A stretch of DNA of 64,000 nt. Source: Rhineura floridana (lineage: Eukaryota; Chordata; Lepidosauria; Squamata; Rhineuridae). Shown here piece after piece: positions 1 to 10,050 of the stretch; position 1 is the first letter of the stretch; each line of letters begins with the position of its first letter. The notes below the pieces were generated by a model. The model was not told the DNA's origin. It did not search any database and saw only the letters and a program-made list of their open reading frames with translations. The stretch spans positions 145,425,425 to 145,489,424 of the forward strand of contig NC_084483.1 in the NCBI RefSeq assembly GCF_030035675.1. The letters run 5' to 3'. A program made the translations under genes and the position numbers.

Positions 1-504
1 CTGAAGTACTGCCGAACAGAAGAAATGGTGGCAGACCAAGCCACTGCCAGAGAGCATTTTCAGGATCTTCATGAAGTGATGGGAGTTGTGAACTGGAGTG
101 CGAGACAATGAGAAGGGTGTTGGAAGTTTCACTCAATCAACGCATTGACTCGCTGTGTGTTCTGAATCTGTTGACCGTTAGGGACAATAGATATAGTTTG
201 TCCGTTGAAAGGGCTCCTGCTTGAATCCTCTCCTTGTTACTTTCCTCAAGTTTAAGCATGCCTCTGATTGGTTAGACTGATATTATGGGACTGTCATCAC
301 TTCCAGTTCCTCCTCCTCCTTCTCACAATTCTCTCTCTCCCTTTTGAATTCAGCTAGTGTAGATGACTAGGCTTTCTTATCCTATTACTTTCTCAATGAG
401 TTTATTTTGTATAAGATAAAAGACCATTTTGATATTATTTTATATCTCCAGTGAACTCTGCTGCATAAAGCAACCCTCTTCAATTAGTCCTGATGGCTAT
501 ATCC
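1..504. other. Anonymous non-coding DNA
   Basis: I see no gene here. A pyrimidine-rich stretch lies at about 305-345. The rest is unremarkable single-copy-looking sequence. Confidence 0.5.
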
Positions 505-672
505 TACCTCCAGTATTAGAGGCAGTATGCTCTGAACACCAGCTGCTGGGAATCATGAGCAGGAAAGAGCTCCTGGTCTTGTGGGCTTCCAACAGGCATC
601 TGTTTGGCCACTATGGAAACAGAATGCTGCACTAAATAGGGCTTTGGTCTGATCCAGCATGGCTCTTCTTAT
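505..672 (+). repeat. Old interspersed repeat tail (GATCCAGCA type)
   Basis: The stretch ending in a 'tttggtctgatccagcatgg' motif followed by 'ctcttctta' matches a 3' repeat tail I recall as common in reptile genomes. It is preceded by a diverged body reading 'gaggcagtatgctctgaa'. I cannot assign a family name. It is old, with no poly(A) or target duplication visible. The small open frame across it is not a gene. Confidence 0.4.
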
Positions 673-1813
673 GAAACAACCATGTAGGTTTCTCTTACCT
701 GCTCATTGTCTTTCATCTTAGTTCATCGACAGTTGGGAAAGATCTGTGTGATCCTTGTTATCAGGGTGGGATGTTATGGTTTTAAGGAAGGTATCCCATG
801 CCATCTCCTTATCTAAATGAGAGATATAGTTTATCCAAAACTATACACTCTCCTGTTTGCTTCTTCACTTGTAATGCAAATGCATTCCACTGTATTTGTA
901 AATTACCTACTAAATTTATGTTTTATATTCATTTGCAATTAATGAGTCCTGTTTAGCTATAAAGACAGAAATGAAAAACTCCCACTGATATTAGATCAAC
1001 TGCAAGTCAAATGCTTTGTAGTGTAATTCTTCTCTTGTAATTAGTACATGTTTAAAAATAGCAACTTAATTTCATCCCACACCAATTAAAGGCTTGGATA
1101 TTTTGCTGCAAATTCCAATATAGTAGAAAAGTACAGTAATTAGTGCTTTATTGGTTGTGTAATTTGAAATTATGTAAATCATATAGTAGTAGCTATATTC
1201 CACAGTAAGTGGAACTTAAGAACCAATCTGAGCTTAATTAACACACAATAAGAGGATTATTAAATATCCACATGCATATCTGATATACATTAGCAGAAAC
1301 TGAAACAGTTTTGTTTCCTAGAGGAAGTATTTTAGGGGGCTACTCATTATTTGGAGAACACATCACTGAGTGAACGTGGACACACTCATCTCCAGCCTAC
1401 AATGCATGTTCATAACTTCAGGTAGTAGATTCTTGTGCTATGCCATAATAATAAAAAAAGTCACACTGCATCAGAACTGAGCATAAGAACTTGCTTTACA
1501 AACAGACCCTGCTGCTAAGGTAGCTGCAACAACAAGCTCACAATCTGGCCCACGAAGTGACTCAAAACATGCTGAGTCGTGGCCAGGTAACTCCAAACTA
1601 CATGCTGTTTGGTTATTGTTCCTATAAAGTTACTAGTCCCCGATATTTCTTTAGGTCAAGCAAGAGGGCCCTGTATTAGCTAGGGATATGGTTTCTATAC
1701 TATAAAGAGCCTTGGTTTAACGTACCATCTGCATGCTGCTGCTTCCTATCTGCCTCCAGACTGCAAATGACTCCCAGTATTACCAGTGATGGGTCTTTTA
1801 TCCTACTGATGTA
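673..1813. other. AT-rich anonymous DNA
   Basis: No coding signal, RNA gene or recognisable repeat is visible. Base composition is AT-rich, as in squamate intergenic DNA. A conserved non-coding element cannot be excluded by eye. Confidence 0.45.
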
Positions 1814-1965
1814 CAGTGCTATTTTGCGCCCTAGGCAAGGCTAACTACTTGCACCCCTAAAAAAAAATTGCTAACTTCAATTTTCAAAAACAGATGTCTT
1901 GTAGAAAAAATGAAAAGCACAAAACTTGAAACTGCTAAATTTATTTTAAATTGCAATAATAAGTG

Positions 1966-2143
1966 GATATATGGACTGCCTTCAAATCGATCTTGACTTA
2001 TGGGCGACCCGACAAATAGGGTTTTCATGGTAAGTGGTATTCAGAGGGGGTTTACCATTGCCTCCCTCTGAGGCTGAGAGGCACTGACTGGCCCAAGGTC
2101 ACCCAGTGAGCTTTATGGCTGTGTGGGGATTCGAACCCTGGTT
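1966..2143 (-). repeat. Sauria-type SINE, truncated head
   Basis: On the plus strand it begins with the BovB-like tail ('ggactgccttcaaatcgat') and runs through the body motif 'ttttcatggtaagtggtatt' to 'ggggattcgaaccctgg', which is the reverse complement of a tRNA-type B box. The A-box part of the tRNA-like head is missing. It lies inside the 3' terminal part of the hAT transposon, so it inserted after that element did. SINEs of this type are mobilised by BovB LINEs. Confidence 0.8.
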
Positions 2144-2250
2144 ATCTTTCTCAAATACAAAAGATGTTTTAGCACACAAATCATTTTAAATAATCTTGTA
2201 AATTGTGATGTTAAAATTTAAGTATCTTAAAAGTTTCAATTTCAGGCACA

Positions 2251-3919
2251 TCAAAATCTCACTTTGTGTGCCTTTTCCTTTGCAAATTTTGTCATCAATT
2301 CCTTCAGGTCAAGTGCTGATGCTTGGGCATGTTCAATTGATATAGTTGCCAAGCCAACTAGTCTCTTTTGCAACATTGTTGAGCGTATGTAAATTTTTAT
2401 AAGTTTGCGCTTTGAGAAACTGCATTCACCACTTGCCACTGACACTGGAAATGTGAGAAGGATCCTTAGAGCAACAGAAACATTAGGCACATTATCCAGG
2501 AGTTTTTGTTGTAGTATGAAGAGAAGTACTCCTTGTGGCGGCATAGACTTTGGAAGTCTTCGAGCTATTGCTGTAAGTTCACAGCACAGATCGTCAGCAT
2601 CAATATCTTTGTTTCCGTTGTGCATCAATGATTTTTCCAAATTTTTGCAGGCCTTAAGTACATCTTCAGTAGATTTTTTGTTGATACTGTATATATCATA
2701 CAGGAAGCCAAATAGGGAATTATATTGTTGTAGCTGTTGGAATCTCTCTTCAACAGATTGTATGGCCATGTCTAAGACAGCATAGTAGAAACCTACTTTG
2801 AATTTCTGCTTTGGATCTTGTGGTGCCTCTTCTTGGGCCTCATACTCAAACTGCCGTTTCTTTCTCCTTTTTCTAATCTGTTCTGTCTCAAAGTTTGGTA
2901 GTATTTCCAGCTCCTTTCCAATCTCAGTAGCATCTAACAAAATTTGTTGAAAACCCTCATCACACCTGCAGCCCACAAGGTAATTCTCGGTCACTTGCAA
3001 TTGGCTTGTAGCTGAATTTAAATCAGCTTCCTTATTTTGTAGTAGCTTGCTTGTAAGATTGACTTCAAAAAGGATGTTGTACCATGTAACAAGGGATACC
3101 ACAAACTTGAACTTACAAATTGCATCAGCAAGGGCCTTAGCTTCAATTCAGGAAGTATTTCCAGATAAACTTTTTAGGCTTGTGTCATCAAAGAACTCTA
3201 TTAAAGCATCATATATACAACCAAGATGATATCTCAGTGGTTTCAAAGCATCGATCCGACTCTCCCATCTTGTTTCGCTCAATGGCTTAACAGTTATGCC
3301 TAAGTCTGATACATGGCTAGTTAGAATTTGCCAATGCTGAGTCGATGCAGAGAAATAATTATAGATCTGTTGAACCAAACTGAAGAAACTAGCTGCTTCC
3401 AGACAACACTTAGTGGCATCACTGACAACCAAGTTTAAAGAGTGTGCATTGCAGGGCACAAAAAAGGCACATGGGTTTATGTCCAGGACTCTCTTTTGTA
3501 CACCATTTTCTTTGCCTTTCATGTTACTTCCATTATCATAACCTTGACCACACAGATTCTCAATTGGTAATCCCATTTGCTCAAGCTGTCCAAGAAGAGT
3601 TTCTGTCATAAAGGCACCTGTAGTCTCCTTGAGTGGAACTAATCCAAAGAAATGTTCTCTTATAACCTCAGGCTCAGACCTCATTATCTGATGGTTTGAT
3701 TACATCAACATAACGTACAATCATTGTCATTTGTTCAATATGACTAACATCAGGTGTGCAGTCCAGAATAACTGAGTGGTATTTGGCTGAGTTTGCATGT
3801 GCTAAATTTTTCTGCTTTATAGTACCTGCTAGAAGCTGTATAAGCTCATTTTGGATATCTTTTCCTAGGTAGTAAACCATTGTTTCTTGATCTTTAACTC
3901 TGTGCAAATGTTCATTCAT
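2251..3919 (-). pseudogene. hAT transposase (ZMYM1-like), broken
   Basis: Three minus-strand pieces in sequence (3919-3674, 3684-3148, 3102-2251) read as one hAT-type transposase of the kind also found in ZMYM1-like proteins. The first contains 'YYLGKDIQNELIQLLAG'. The second carries the catalytic-core-like 'GQGYDNGSNMKG' and 'CNAHSLNLV'. The third ends in a hAT C-terminal dimerisation motif with 'GECSFSKRKLIK' and 'RSTMLQKRLVGLA'. The N-terminal part continues upstream at 4365-4470 and 6177-6360, separated by later insertions. The pieces are in different frames (about 3680 and 3105-3148), so the gene is dead. In a live element it would bind the terminal repeats and move the element by cut and paste. 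A domesticated host gene is unlikely given the frame breaks. Confidence 0.8.
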
Positions 3920-3982
3920 GATAGGATCAAAAAGGGCTAGATATTATACAAACTTCAACAAATTTCCATTGCTAGCACTGTA

Positions 3983-4362
3983 CAGGAATACCCTGCTATA
4001 CGGACCTTCACTTTAAGGACACTGGCGAGTACGGACATACTTACAGTAGCACCATTCCCCTGTTTACGTACGCTCGCTTCACAAGATTGGACACTTAACC
4101 TTTGGTTGTGGCCTGTTCTTTCAGTGCTTGGGGGTTGGAAAGATTGCGTGACCGCGAATCAGCTGGGAGGCGCGATTGCGATCAGCTGAGAGGTGCGGCG
4201 GCGCAGCAGCAGAGGCTTTAGTGTGGGGCTTTGAGGCTCCGCATGAGGAGAGGTGGCACAGTGGTGGCGCAAGTGAAAAAAGGTACTGCTTCACTTTAAG
4301 TACATTTTCGGTTTACGTAGTCACTCTGGACCCATTGCGTATGTTAATGCGGGGTATTCCTG
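3983..4362. mobile_element. Tc1/mariner-like MITE (TA target site)
   Basis: Terminal inverted repeats read 'caggaataccctgc' at the left and the reverse complement of 'caggaataccccgc' at the right. They are bounded by TA at 3981-3982 and TA at 4363-4364. The inner arms also pair ('cactttaa' motifs). The element is 380 bp and has no transposase, so it is non-autonomous. The interior is GC-rich, unlike the hAT around it. It splits the hAT transposase: coding sense resumes on both sides ('AFRGTTEKLYSASNGN' spans the site once the insert is ignored). The subfamily, perhaps Tigger/pogo-like, is inferred from the ends only. Confidence 0.75.
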
Positions 4363-4469
4363 TACAACTTTTCGGTTGTACCACGGAATGCCAAGTTTTG
4401 CATGCCAAGAACTCTGACCAAAGCAATCAAGCGTTCCAAGATTTGTCGCCAATGTTGTTCTTCTTGCCT

Positions 4470-6176
4470 AATTGGATCCTTGCCCTTCTTGGCTAATAAA
4501 AGCTAGCAGGGATGGAACAGCCGGATGGGCCAGGGAAGTGATTAATGCCTCATTGAGAGAGGGAGTGGTCCCTGACTGCCTAAAAGAGGCAGTAGTGAGA
4601 CCGCTCCTGAAGAAATCTTCCCTGGACCCAGAAAACTTTAACAATTATAGGCCGGTAGCAAATATCCCATTCCTGGGCAAGGTCCTGGAACGAGTGGTTG
4701 CGGATCAGCTCCAGACACTCTTGGATGAGACCGATTATCTGGATCCATTTCAATCGGGTTTCAGGCCCGGTTTTGGCACCGAGACAGCCTTGGTCGCCCT
4801 GTATGATGACCTTTGTCGGGAGAAAGACAGGGGGAGTGTAACTCTGTTGATTCTCCTTGATTTATCAGCGGCCTTTGATACCATCGACCATGGTATCCTT
4901 CTGGGGAGACTCACTGATCTGGGAGTTGGAGGTACTGCTTGGCAGTGGTTCTGCTCCTACTTAGCGGGTTGCCTCCAGAAGGTAGTGCATGGGGAGTATT
5001 GCTCGGCACCTTGGGTCCTCCAGTATGGAGTTCCGCAGGGGTCAGTTCTATCTCCCATGCTTTTTAACATCTACATGAAGCCACTGGGTATGGTCATCAG
5101 GAGTTTTGGAGTGCGTTGTCACCAGTATGCTGATGACACACAGCTCTACTTCTCCTTTTCATCTTTTTCAGGTGAGGCTGTTGAGGTGCTGAACCGGTGT
5201 CTGGCCGCGACAATGGACTGGATGAGAGCTAATAAACTGAGGCTCAATCCAGACAAGACTGAAATGCTGTTAGTGGGTGGTTCTTCTGACCAGATGATGG
5301 ATGTTCGTCCTGTCCTGGATGGGGTTGCACTCCCCATGAAGGAGCACGTTTGTAGCTTGGGCGTTCTTTTCGAACCATCCTTGTCACTTGAGGCTCAGCT
5401 AGCCTCAGTGGCACCGAATGCTTTGTACCAACTTCGGTTGGTGGCCCAGCTACGCCCCTATCTGGACAGAGACAACCTTGCTTCAGTTGTTCATGCTCTA
5501 GTAACCTCTAAATTAGATTACTGTAATGCGCTCTACATGGGGCTTCCTTTGAAGACGGTTCGGAAACTGCAGCTCGTGCAAAATGCAGCGGCCAGATTGT
5601 TAACAGGGACCAGGCGGTCCGAACATATAACACCGATTCTGGCCCGCTTGCACTGGCTGCCTATATGTTTCCAGTCCCAATTCAAGGTGCTGGTCTTAAC
5701 CTATAAAGCCTTACACGGCCTGGGACCACAATACCTCATGGAACGCCTCTCCCGATATGAACCTACCAGTACACTTCATTCAACATCGAAAGCCCTCCTC
5801 CGGGCGCCTACTCAGAGAGAAGCTCGGAGGGTAGCAACAAGAAAAAGGGCCTTCTCAGTGGTGGCCCCCGAACTATGGAACGATCTCCCCCTTGAAGTAC
5901 GCCTGGCACCAACTTTGTTATCTTTTCGGCGCCAGGTTAAAACCTTCCTCTTCTCTCAGGCATTTTAATCATGTAACATTATCACATCTTCGTACTTTTA
6001 CATTTAATAATTTTAGTATTTTAGTATATTAGTATTTTAATATTTAGTATTCTTGTGTGTTTTTGAATTCTATATGTGGTTTTAATTGTATATTGATGTT
6101 TTATCCTGTTGTGAACCGCCCAGAGAGCTTCGGCTATGGGGCGGTATAGAAATTTAATAAATAAATAAATAAATAA
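4470..6176 (+). mobile_element. L2-type LINE, 5'-truncated, long open RT frame
   Basis: An open frame runs from about 4472 to 5968 (about 498 residues). It covers most of an L2-clade reverse transcriptase, with 'RPLLKKSSLDPENFNNYRPV', 'LLDLSAAFDTIDH', 'GVPQGSVLSPMLFN' and the catalytic 'YADDTQLYF' at about 5128. After the RT come the C-terminal motifs 'LARLHWLPI' and 'WNDLPLEV'. The endonuclease domain is absent because the copy is 5'-truncated, as is usual after target-primed reverse transcription. The 3' UTR ends 'gggcggtatagaaatttaat' followed by TAAA repeats. It sits inside the N-terminal part of the hAT transposase. The unbroken frame suggests a fairly recent insertion. Confidence 0.9.
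4472..5968 (+). CDS. L2 reverse transcriptase fragment (not a host gene)
   Basis: This is the coding part of the L2 copy. The first few residues come from the junction, and genuine L2 sequence starts at 'LDPCPSWLIKAS', read in a frame-shifted form near 4474-4500. The reverse transcriptase palm, including YADD, occupies roughly residues 40-330. A C-terminal region of about 160 residues typical of L2 follows. No stop occurs until after 'FLFSQAF'. It has no promoter or start of its own and is unlikely to be expressed except by read-through. Confidence 0.8.
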   Translation: MDPCPSWLIKASRDGTAGWAREVINASLREGVVPDCLKEAVVRPLLKKSSLDPENFNNYRPVANIPFLGKVLERVVADQLQTLLDETDYLDPFQSGFRPGFGTETALVALYDDLCREKDRGSVTLLILLDLSAAFDTIDHGILLGRLTDLGVGGTAWQWFCSYLAGCLQKVVHGEYCSAPWVLQYGVPQGSVLSPMLFNIYMKPLGMVIRSFGVRCHQYADDTQLYFSFSSFSGEAVEVLNRCLAATMDWMRANKLRLNPDKTEMLLVGGSSDQMMDVRPVLDGVALPMKEHVCSLGVLFEPSLSLEAQLASVAPNALYQLRLVAQLRPYLDRDNLASVVHALVTSKLDYCNALYMGLPLKTVRKLQLVQNAAARLLTGTRRSEHITPILARLHWLPICFQSQFKVLVLTYKALHGLGPQYLMERLSRYEPTSTLHSTSKALLRAPTQREARRVATRKRAFSVVAPELWNDLPLEVRLAPTLLSFRRQVKTFLFSQAF

Positions 6177-6460
6177 TTTTCTACTGGTTAATATCATCAA
6201 TTGTTTTTTCTTTAGATAAGCACAATTCAAGTTCTCTCCAGGTCTGATAGTTTTCTAAATGGTCAGTATTCCTCTCATGTGAAGAGAGAACTGCTCCAAT
6301 GTTCTTCCAGTCTTTTGAACCTGTTTCTTGTAGGGTTGATGCACCATTAAAAAAAACCCAATCTGTATAAAACTGTGCCCCTCAAAGGTCAGTACGGCGC
6401 CCCTCTGAGGTCTGCGCCCTAGGCGGCTGCCTAGTTGGCCTAATGATAGCAGCGGCCCTG
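6177..6460 (-). pseudogene. 5' end of the hAT transposon with N-terminal transposase piece
   Basis: Minus-strand translation gives a stretch resembling the N-terminal TTF/ZMYM-type part of hAT proteins ('MVHQPYKKQVQKTG', 'TIENYQTWRELELCLSKEKT'). It runs up to the L2 insertion, and the same reading resumes at 4470-4365. The terminal 100 bases (6360-6460) are the non-coding end carrying the inverted repeat. Confidence 0.6.
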
Positions 6461-6469
6461 CCGAGGTAG

Positions 6470-7000
6470 GAGCAGCAGCTGCTGCATCCCAATTGCTAGA
6501 CCAGCCCAATTTCTAGTCCAGTAGTCTTCTACACTGACAGTGCAGGGTGGGTGCTCTGGACTCACTGGGGCTTCTGCAATGGAATCCTCTGTGTGCAAAG
6601 ATGACAGTGCAAACTCTTCCGGCCCCAGGGGCGCTGGGACCACACATTCATCTTGTGTAAACACTTCTGTCCATGGCCGGTGCTATAGAAGAATCACACT
6701 CTGGTGTTGCTTCAACAACAAACAGAGGCTGCATCCTGTATAGCAGCAGCAGTTGTATCCCAGTTGTTAACCTTATCTGCACTGGGGCATGTTTCTTCAG
6801 TCAAAGGAGCCCAGCCACTCCAGTAGTCTCCTACTGTGACTAGGAGGAGGAGCCTCTGGTCCCACTGAGGCTTAAGTCCTTTGAGTCCGTGCCATATCCT
6901 CTGGCCAGATGGGCACTGTCCCCATAGGCACATCTGGTGGAAGCACTTCTGGGGCTGGCCTTGTGCACACTTACCCTTCCGGTTCGGAGTCTTTCACGTC
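6470..7000. repeat. Diverged local tandem duplication, period about 265 bp
   Basis: The stretch at about 6473-6720 ('gcagcagctgctgcatccca', then 'ccagtagtcttctac', 'cactggggctt') recurs at about 6738-7000 ('agcagcagttgtatccca', 'ccagtagtctcctac', 'cactgaggctt') in the same order. Identity is modest. No gene is evident in either copy. Confidence 0.45.
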
Positions 7001-7760
7001 ATCCCCTGAAGAAGGAAATCTGCCTCCAGAAACGTGACAGATGGGTGGTCAGGGTGGGGCAGTGGTGAGGTCAGGGCTGTGTGGGCACACCGGCGGGAGC
7101 ACTGGATTGGCTCCGTTGGTGGGCCCACATAGCCCTGTCTTCATCATCACCCTACTCTGTCTCTGCACTATCTAGGTAAGCAGCAGCAATGTTACTGTTG
7201 GGAGGGTGGCTCAGCAGCATCACCCCAACACACCGTCCACTCCTGGATGTGAAAGTGCTACTGAAATGATTAAGGAACAGTTCAGAGTAGAGGGTGAGAG
7301 AGCCTTTTACAAAATGAAATCTCCTTGTTTTGCTGCAAAAGCCTAAAGTCTATGAGTTTCAGCCACATTCTAAACATGAAAGTTATGGTTGAGATGGTGG
7401 GGGAGGAGGAGTTAAGGGGGGGCTGCCTGCATGAGTTTAAAAGATATATAAATGGATAGAATGAACAAAATAATTATTTTTATCGAATCAACCAAAGTTT
7501 GTCTGTAAATCTGGCTGGCTTGCAACTTGCTGCTCAGAATGCTGTCTGGAGAGAAGGCAGATCTTTTAAGTTTAACAACTTGTTTCTTATCTGTTTTATT
7601 ATAACTTACCTCTTTCACAGTGTATTGATTCCCTTGGCAGAAAGTTGCGGATAGGTTTACTGTGCACATTTTTGTGACAATTGGCTGACCAGCCAGGTCT
7701 TCTGATGAGGCTGAGGATTCAAGCATATTAGAGTGTCAGGGAACAGGTAGAACCCATTGA
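7001..7760. other. Anonymous DNA between repeats
   Basis: No gene is supported. The stretch has a GC-rich part (7020-7240) and an AT-rich part. The short minus-strand frame at about 7412-7726 has no recognisable domain. Confidence 0.4.
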
Positions 7761-7763
7761 AAT

Positions 7764-7875
7764 GAAAATGGACTGATTCAAGTCGATCCTGACTTATGGC
7801 TACCCTATGAATAGAGTTTTCATGGTAAGCGGTATTCAGAGGGGGTTTACCATTGCCTCCCTCTGAGGCTAGTCC
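7764..7875 (-). repeat. Sauria-type SINE fragment
   Basis: The tail and body of the BovB-mobilised SINE ('agtcgatcctgacttatggc', 'gttttcatggtaagcggta', 'ccattgcctccctctgagg') are present on the minus strand. It stops abruptly where a poly-C run and the antisense L2 tail begin, so the tRNA-like head is missing. Confidence 0.75.
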
Positions 7876-7886
7876 CCCCCCCCATT

Positions 7887-10050
7887 TTATTTATTTTTAT
7901 TTATTTATTTATTTCATTAAACTTATAGACCGCCCCATAGCCGAAGCTCTCTGGGCGGTTCACAAGAAACAAGAACAACATTAGAAATACATAAACATAT
8001 ACAATATAAAAACACAATTTAAAGTACAAAATATTAAGAATTAAAGCACTTCCAGTAAATGCAACATGATTAAAATGATTAAAATAATTAAAATGCCTGG
8101 GCGAAGAGGAAAGTTTTAACCTGGCGCCGAAAAGATAGTAACGTTGGCGCCAGGCATATCTCCTCTGGGAGGGTGTTCCACAATTCGGGGGCCACCACTG
8201 AAAAAGCCCTTTTTCGTGTTGCCGCCCTCTGAGCTTCCCTATGAGTAGGCACTCAGAGGAGGGTCTTCGATGTTGAGCGTAGTGTACAGGCAGTTTCATA
8301 TCGGGGGAGGCGTTCCAACAGGTATTGTGGTCCTGTGCCGTGTAAGGCTTTGTAGGTTAAAATCAGCACTTTGAACCGGGCCCAGAAATATATAGGCAGC
8401 CAATGCAAGCGGGCCAGAATCGGTGTTATATGGTCGGACCGTCTGGTCCCCGTTAACAATCTGGCCGCTGCATTCTGCACAAGCTGCAGTTTCCGAACCG
8501 TCTTCAAAGGAAGCCCCACGTAGAGCGCAGTGCAGTAATCTAATTTCGAGGTTACCAGCGCATGAACTACTGAAGCGAGGTTCTCTCTGTCCAGATAGGG
8601 ACGTAGCTGGGCCACCAGCCGAAGTTGGTAAAAAGCACCCCGTGCCACCGAGGCTATTTGAGCCTCCAGCGACAGGGATGGATCTAAAAGAACACCCAAG
8701 CTACGAATCTGAGCATTCATGGGGAGTGCAACCCCATCCAGAACAGGTCGAACATCCACCATCTGGTCAGGAGAACCACCCACCAGCAGCATCTCAGTCT
8801 TGTCTGGATTAAGCCTCAGTTTGTTAGCTCTCATCCAGTCCATTGTCGCAGCTAGACATCGATTTAGCACCTCGACAGCCTCACCTGAAAAAGATGAAAA
8901 GGAGAAATAGAGTTGCGTGTCATCAGCATACTGATGGCAATGCACTCCAAAACTCCTGATGACCGCACCCAGTGGCTTCATGTAGATATTAAAAAGCATA
9001 GGGGACAGAACTGACCCCTGCGGAACCCCATATTGGAGGTCCCAGGGTGCCGAGCAATGTTCCCCAAGCACTACCCTCTGGAGACGGCCCGCCAAGTAGG
9101 AGCAGAACCACTGCCATGCAGTACCGCCCACTCCCAAATCAGTGAGTCGTCCCAGAAGGATACCATGGTCGATGGTATCAAAAGCCGCTGAGAGATCAAG
9201 GAGAATCAGCAGGGTCACACTCCCCCTGTCTTTCTCCCGACAAAGGTCATCGTACAGGGCGACCAAGGCTGTCTCCGTGCCAAAACCGGGCCTAAAGCCC
9301 GACTGAAATGGATCCAGATAATTGGTTTCATCCAAGAGTGTCTGGAGCTGGTTGGCAACCACTCGTTCCAGGACCTTGCCCAGGAATGGGACATTAGCTA
9401 CCGGCCTATAGTTGTTAAAATTTTCTGGGTCCAGGGACGGTTTCTTCAGGAGTGGTCTTACTGTCACCTCTTTCAAGAGGCCAGGGACCACTCCCTCCCG
9501 CAAAGAAGCGTTAATCACCGCCCTGGCCCAGCCGGCTGTTCCAGTCCTGCTAGCTTTTATTAGCCAAGAAGGGCAAGGATCCAACCTAGAAGTGGTCGCA
9601 CGCACCAGTCCAAGCACCTTGTCAATGTCCTCAAGCTGTACCAACTGAAACTCATCCAAAAAATCAGGACGAGACTGTGCGCTGGACACCTCAATCGATT
9701 CAACTGTTATAACATTGGAGTCCAAGTCCTGGCGGATGCACGAGATTTTATCCTGGAAGTGCCTAGCAAATTCGTTACAGCGCTCCTGAGATGACTGCAC
9801 CATGTCCGTAGGGCCAGAATGTAATAGCCCTCGGACAATTTTAAAGAGTTCCACTGGACGGCAGATAGATGATTTAATAGTGGCAGCAAAATGTTGCTTT
9901 TTTGCTGCCCTCACTGCCCCTAAGTACAGCTTAGTATAGGCACTTACCAGTGCATGATTGCATCCATCAGGAGTCCGCCTCCATCTGCACTCAAGCCGTC
10001 TCCTATGCTGTTTCATCGCTCTCAGCTCTGGAGTATACCCATTGGGAGAC
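7887..10050 (-). mobile_element. L2-type LINE, 5'-truncated, second copy
   Basis: This copy is on the minus strand. Its TAAA-type tail appears as TTTA repeats at 7887-7915, followed by the reverse complement of 'gggcggtctataag'. The open frame 10016-8253 (587 residues) covers linker and full reverse transcriptase ('RPLLKKPSLDPENFNNYRPV', 'LLDLSAAFDTIDH', 'YADDTQLYF'). The last part of the protein ('FSVVAPELWN', 'LLSFRRQVKTFLF') continues in another frame below about 8300, so there is one frame break near the C-terminus. The endonuclease is missing. It is closely similar to the copy at 4470-6176 but in opposite orientation, with roughly 10-12% base differences in the stretch I compared. Confidence 0.9.
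8253..10016 (-). CDS. L2 reverse transcriptase (not a host gene)
   Basis: This 587-residue frame begins 'MKQHRRRLECRWRR', which belongs to the linker between endonuclease and RT in L2 elements. The RT fingers and palm lie at about residues 170-420, with the YADD box at about residue 365. The thumb and C-terminal region run to the end, where the frame is lost. The chosen start is just the first methionine: homologous sequence extends a few codons upstream ('YTPELRA'), so the true protein started further 5'. Confidence 0.8.
   Translation of the reverse strand: MKQHRRRLECRWRRTPDGCNHALVSAYTKLYLGAVRAAKKQHFAATIKSSICRPVELFKIVRGLLHSGPTDMVQSSQERCNEFARHFQDKISCIRQDLDSNVITVESIEVSSAQSRPDFLDEFQLVQLEDIDKVLGLVRATTSRLDPCPSWLIKASRTGTAGWARAVINASLREGVVPGLLKEVTVRPLLKKPSLDPENFNNYRPVANVPFLGKVLERVVANQLQTLLDETNYLDPFQSGFRPGFGTETALVALYDDLCREKDRGSVTLLILLDLSAAFDTIDHGILLGRLTDLGVGGTAWQWFCSYLAGRLQRVVLGEHCSAPWDLQYGVPQGSVLSPMLFNIYMKPLGAVIRSFGVHCHQYADDTQLYFSFSSFSGEAVEVLNRCLAATMDWMRANKLRLNPDKTEMLLVGGSPDQMVDVRPVLDGVALPMNAQIRSLGVLLDPSLSLEAQIASVARGAFYQLRLVAQLRPYLDRENLASVVHALVTSKLDYCTALYVGLPLKTVRKLQLVQNAAARLLTGTRRSDHITPILARLHWLPIYFWARFKVLILTYKALHGTGPQYLLERLPRYETACTLRSTSKTLL

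Larger units (their letters stand above)
1814..6460 (-). mobile_element. hAT DNA transposon, decayed, with nested insertions
   Basis: The element opens with 'cagtgctattttgcgcccta' at 1814 and closes with the reverse complement of 'cagggccgctgctatcatta' at 6460. Both ends carry the inner motif 'gcgccctaggc' in inverted orientation. The flanks are 'ctgatgta' (1806-1813) and 'ccgaggta' (6461-6468), which match at six of eight positions, as expected for an old 8-bp hAT target duplication. Transposase pieces lie on the minus strand between the ends (6177-6360, 4365-4470 and 2251-3919). Three later elements interrupt it: a SINE (about 1966-2143), a Tc1/mariner-like MITE (3983-4362) and an L2 LINE (about 4470-6176). 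Without them the element would be about 2.4 kb. The family assignment is by motif, not by database search. Confidence 0.8.

Noticed and set aside
2251-3919. Host ZMYM1-like gene
   Set aside because: Frame breaks, terminal inverted repeats and an 8-bp near-duplication show it is a dead transposon copy.
8423-8910. Plus-strand frames inside the 8-10-kb L2
   Set aside because: They are antisense shadows of the L2 reverse transcriptase on the minus strand.
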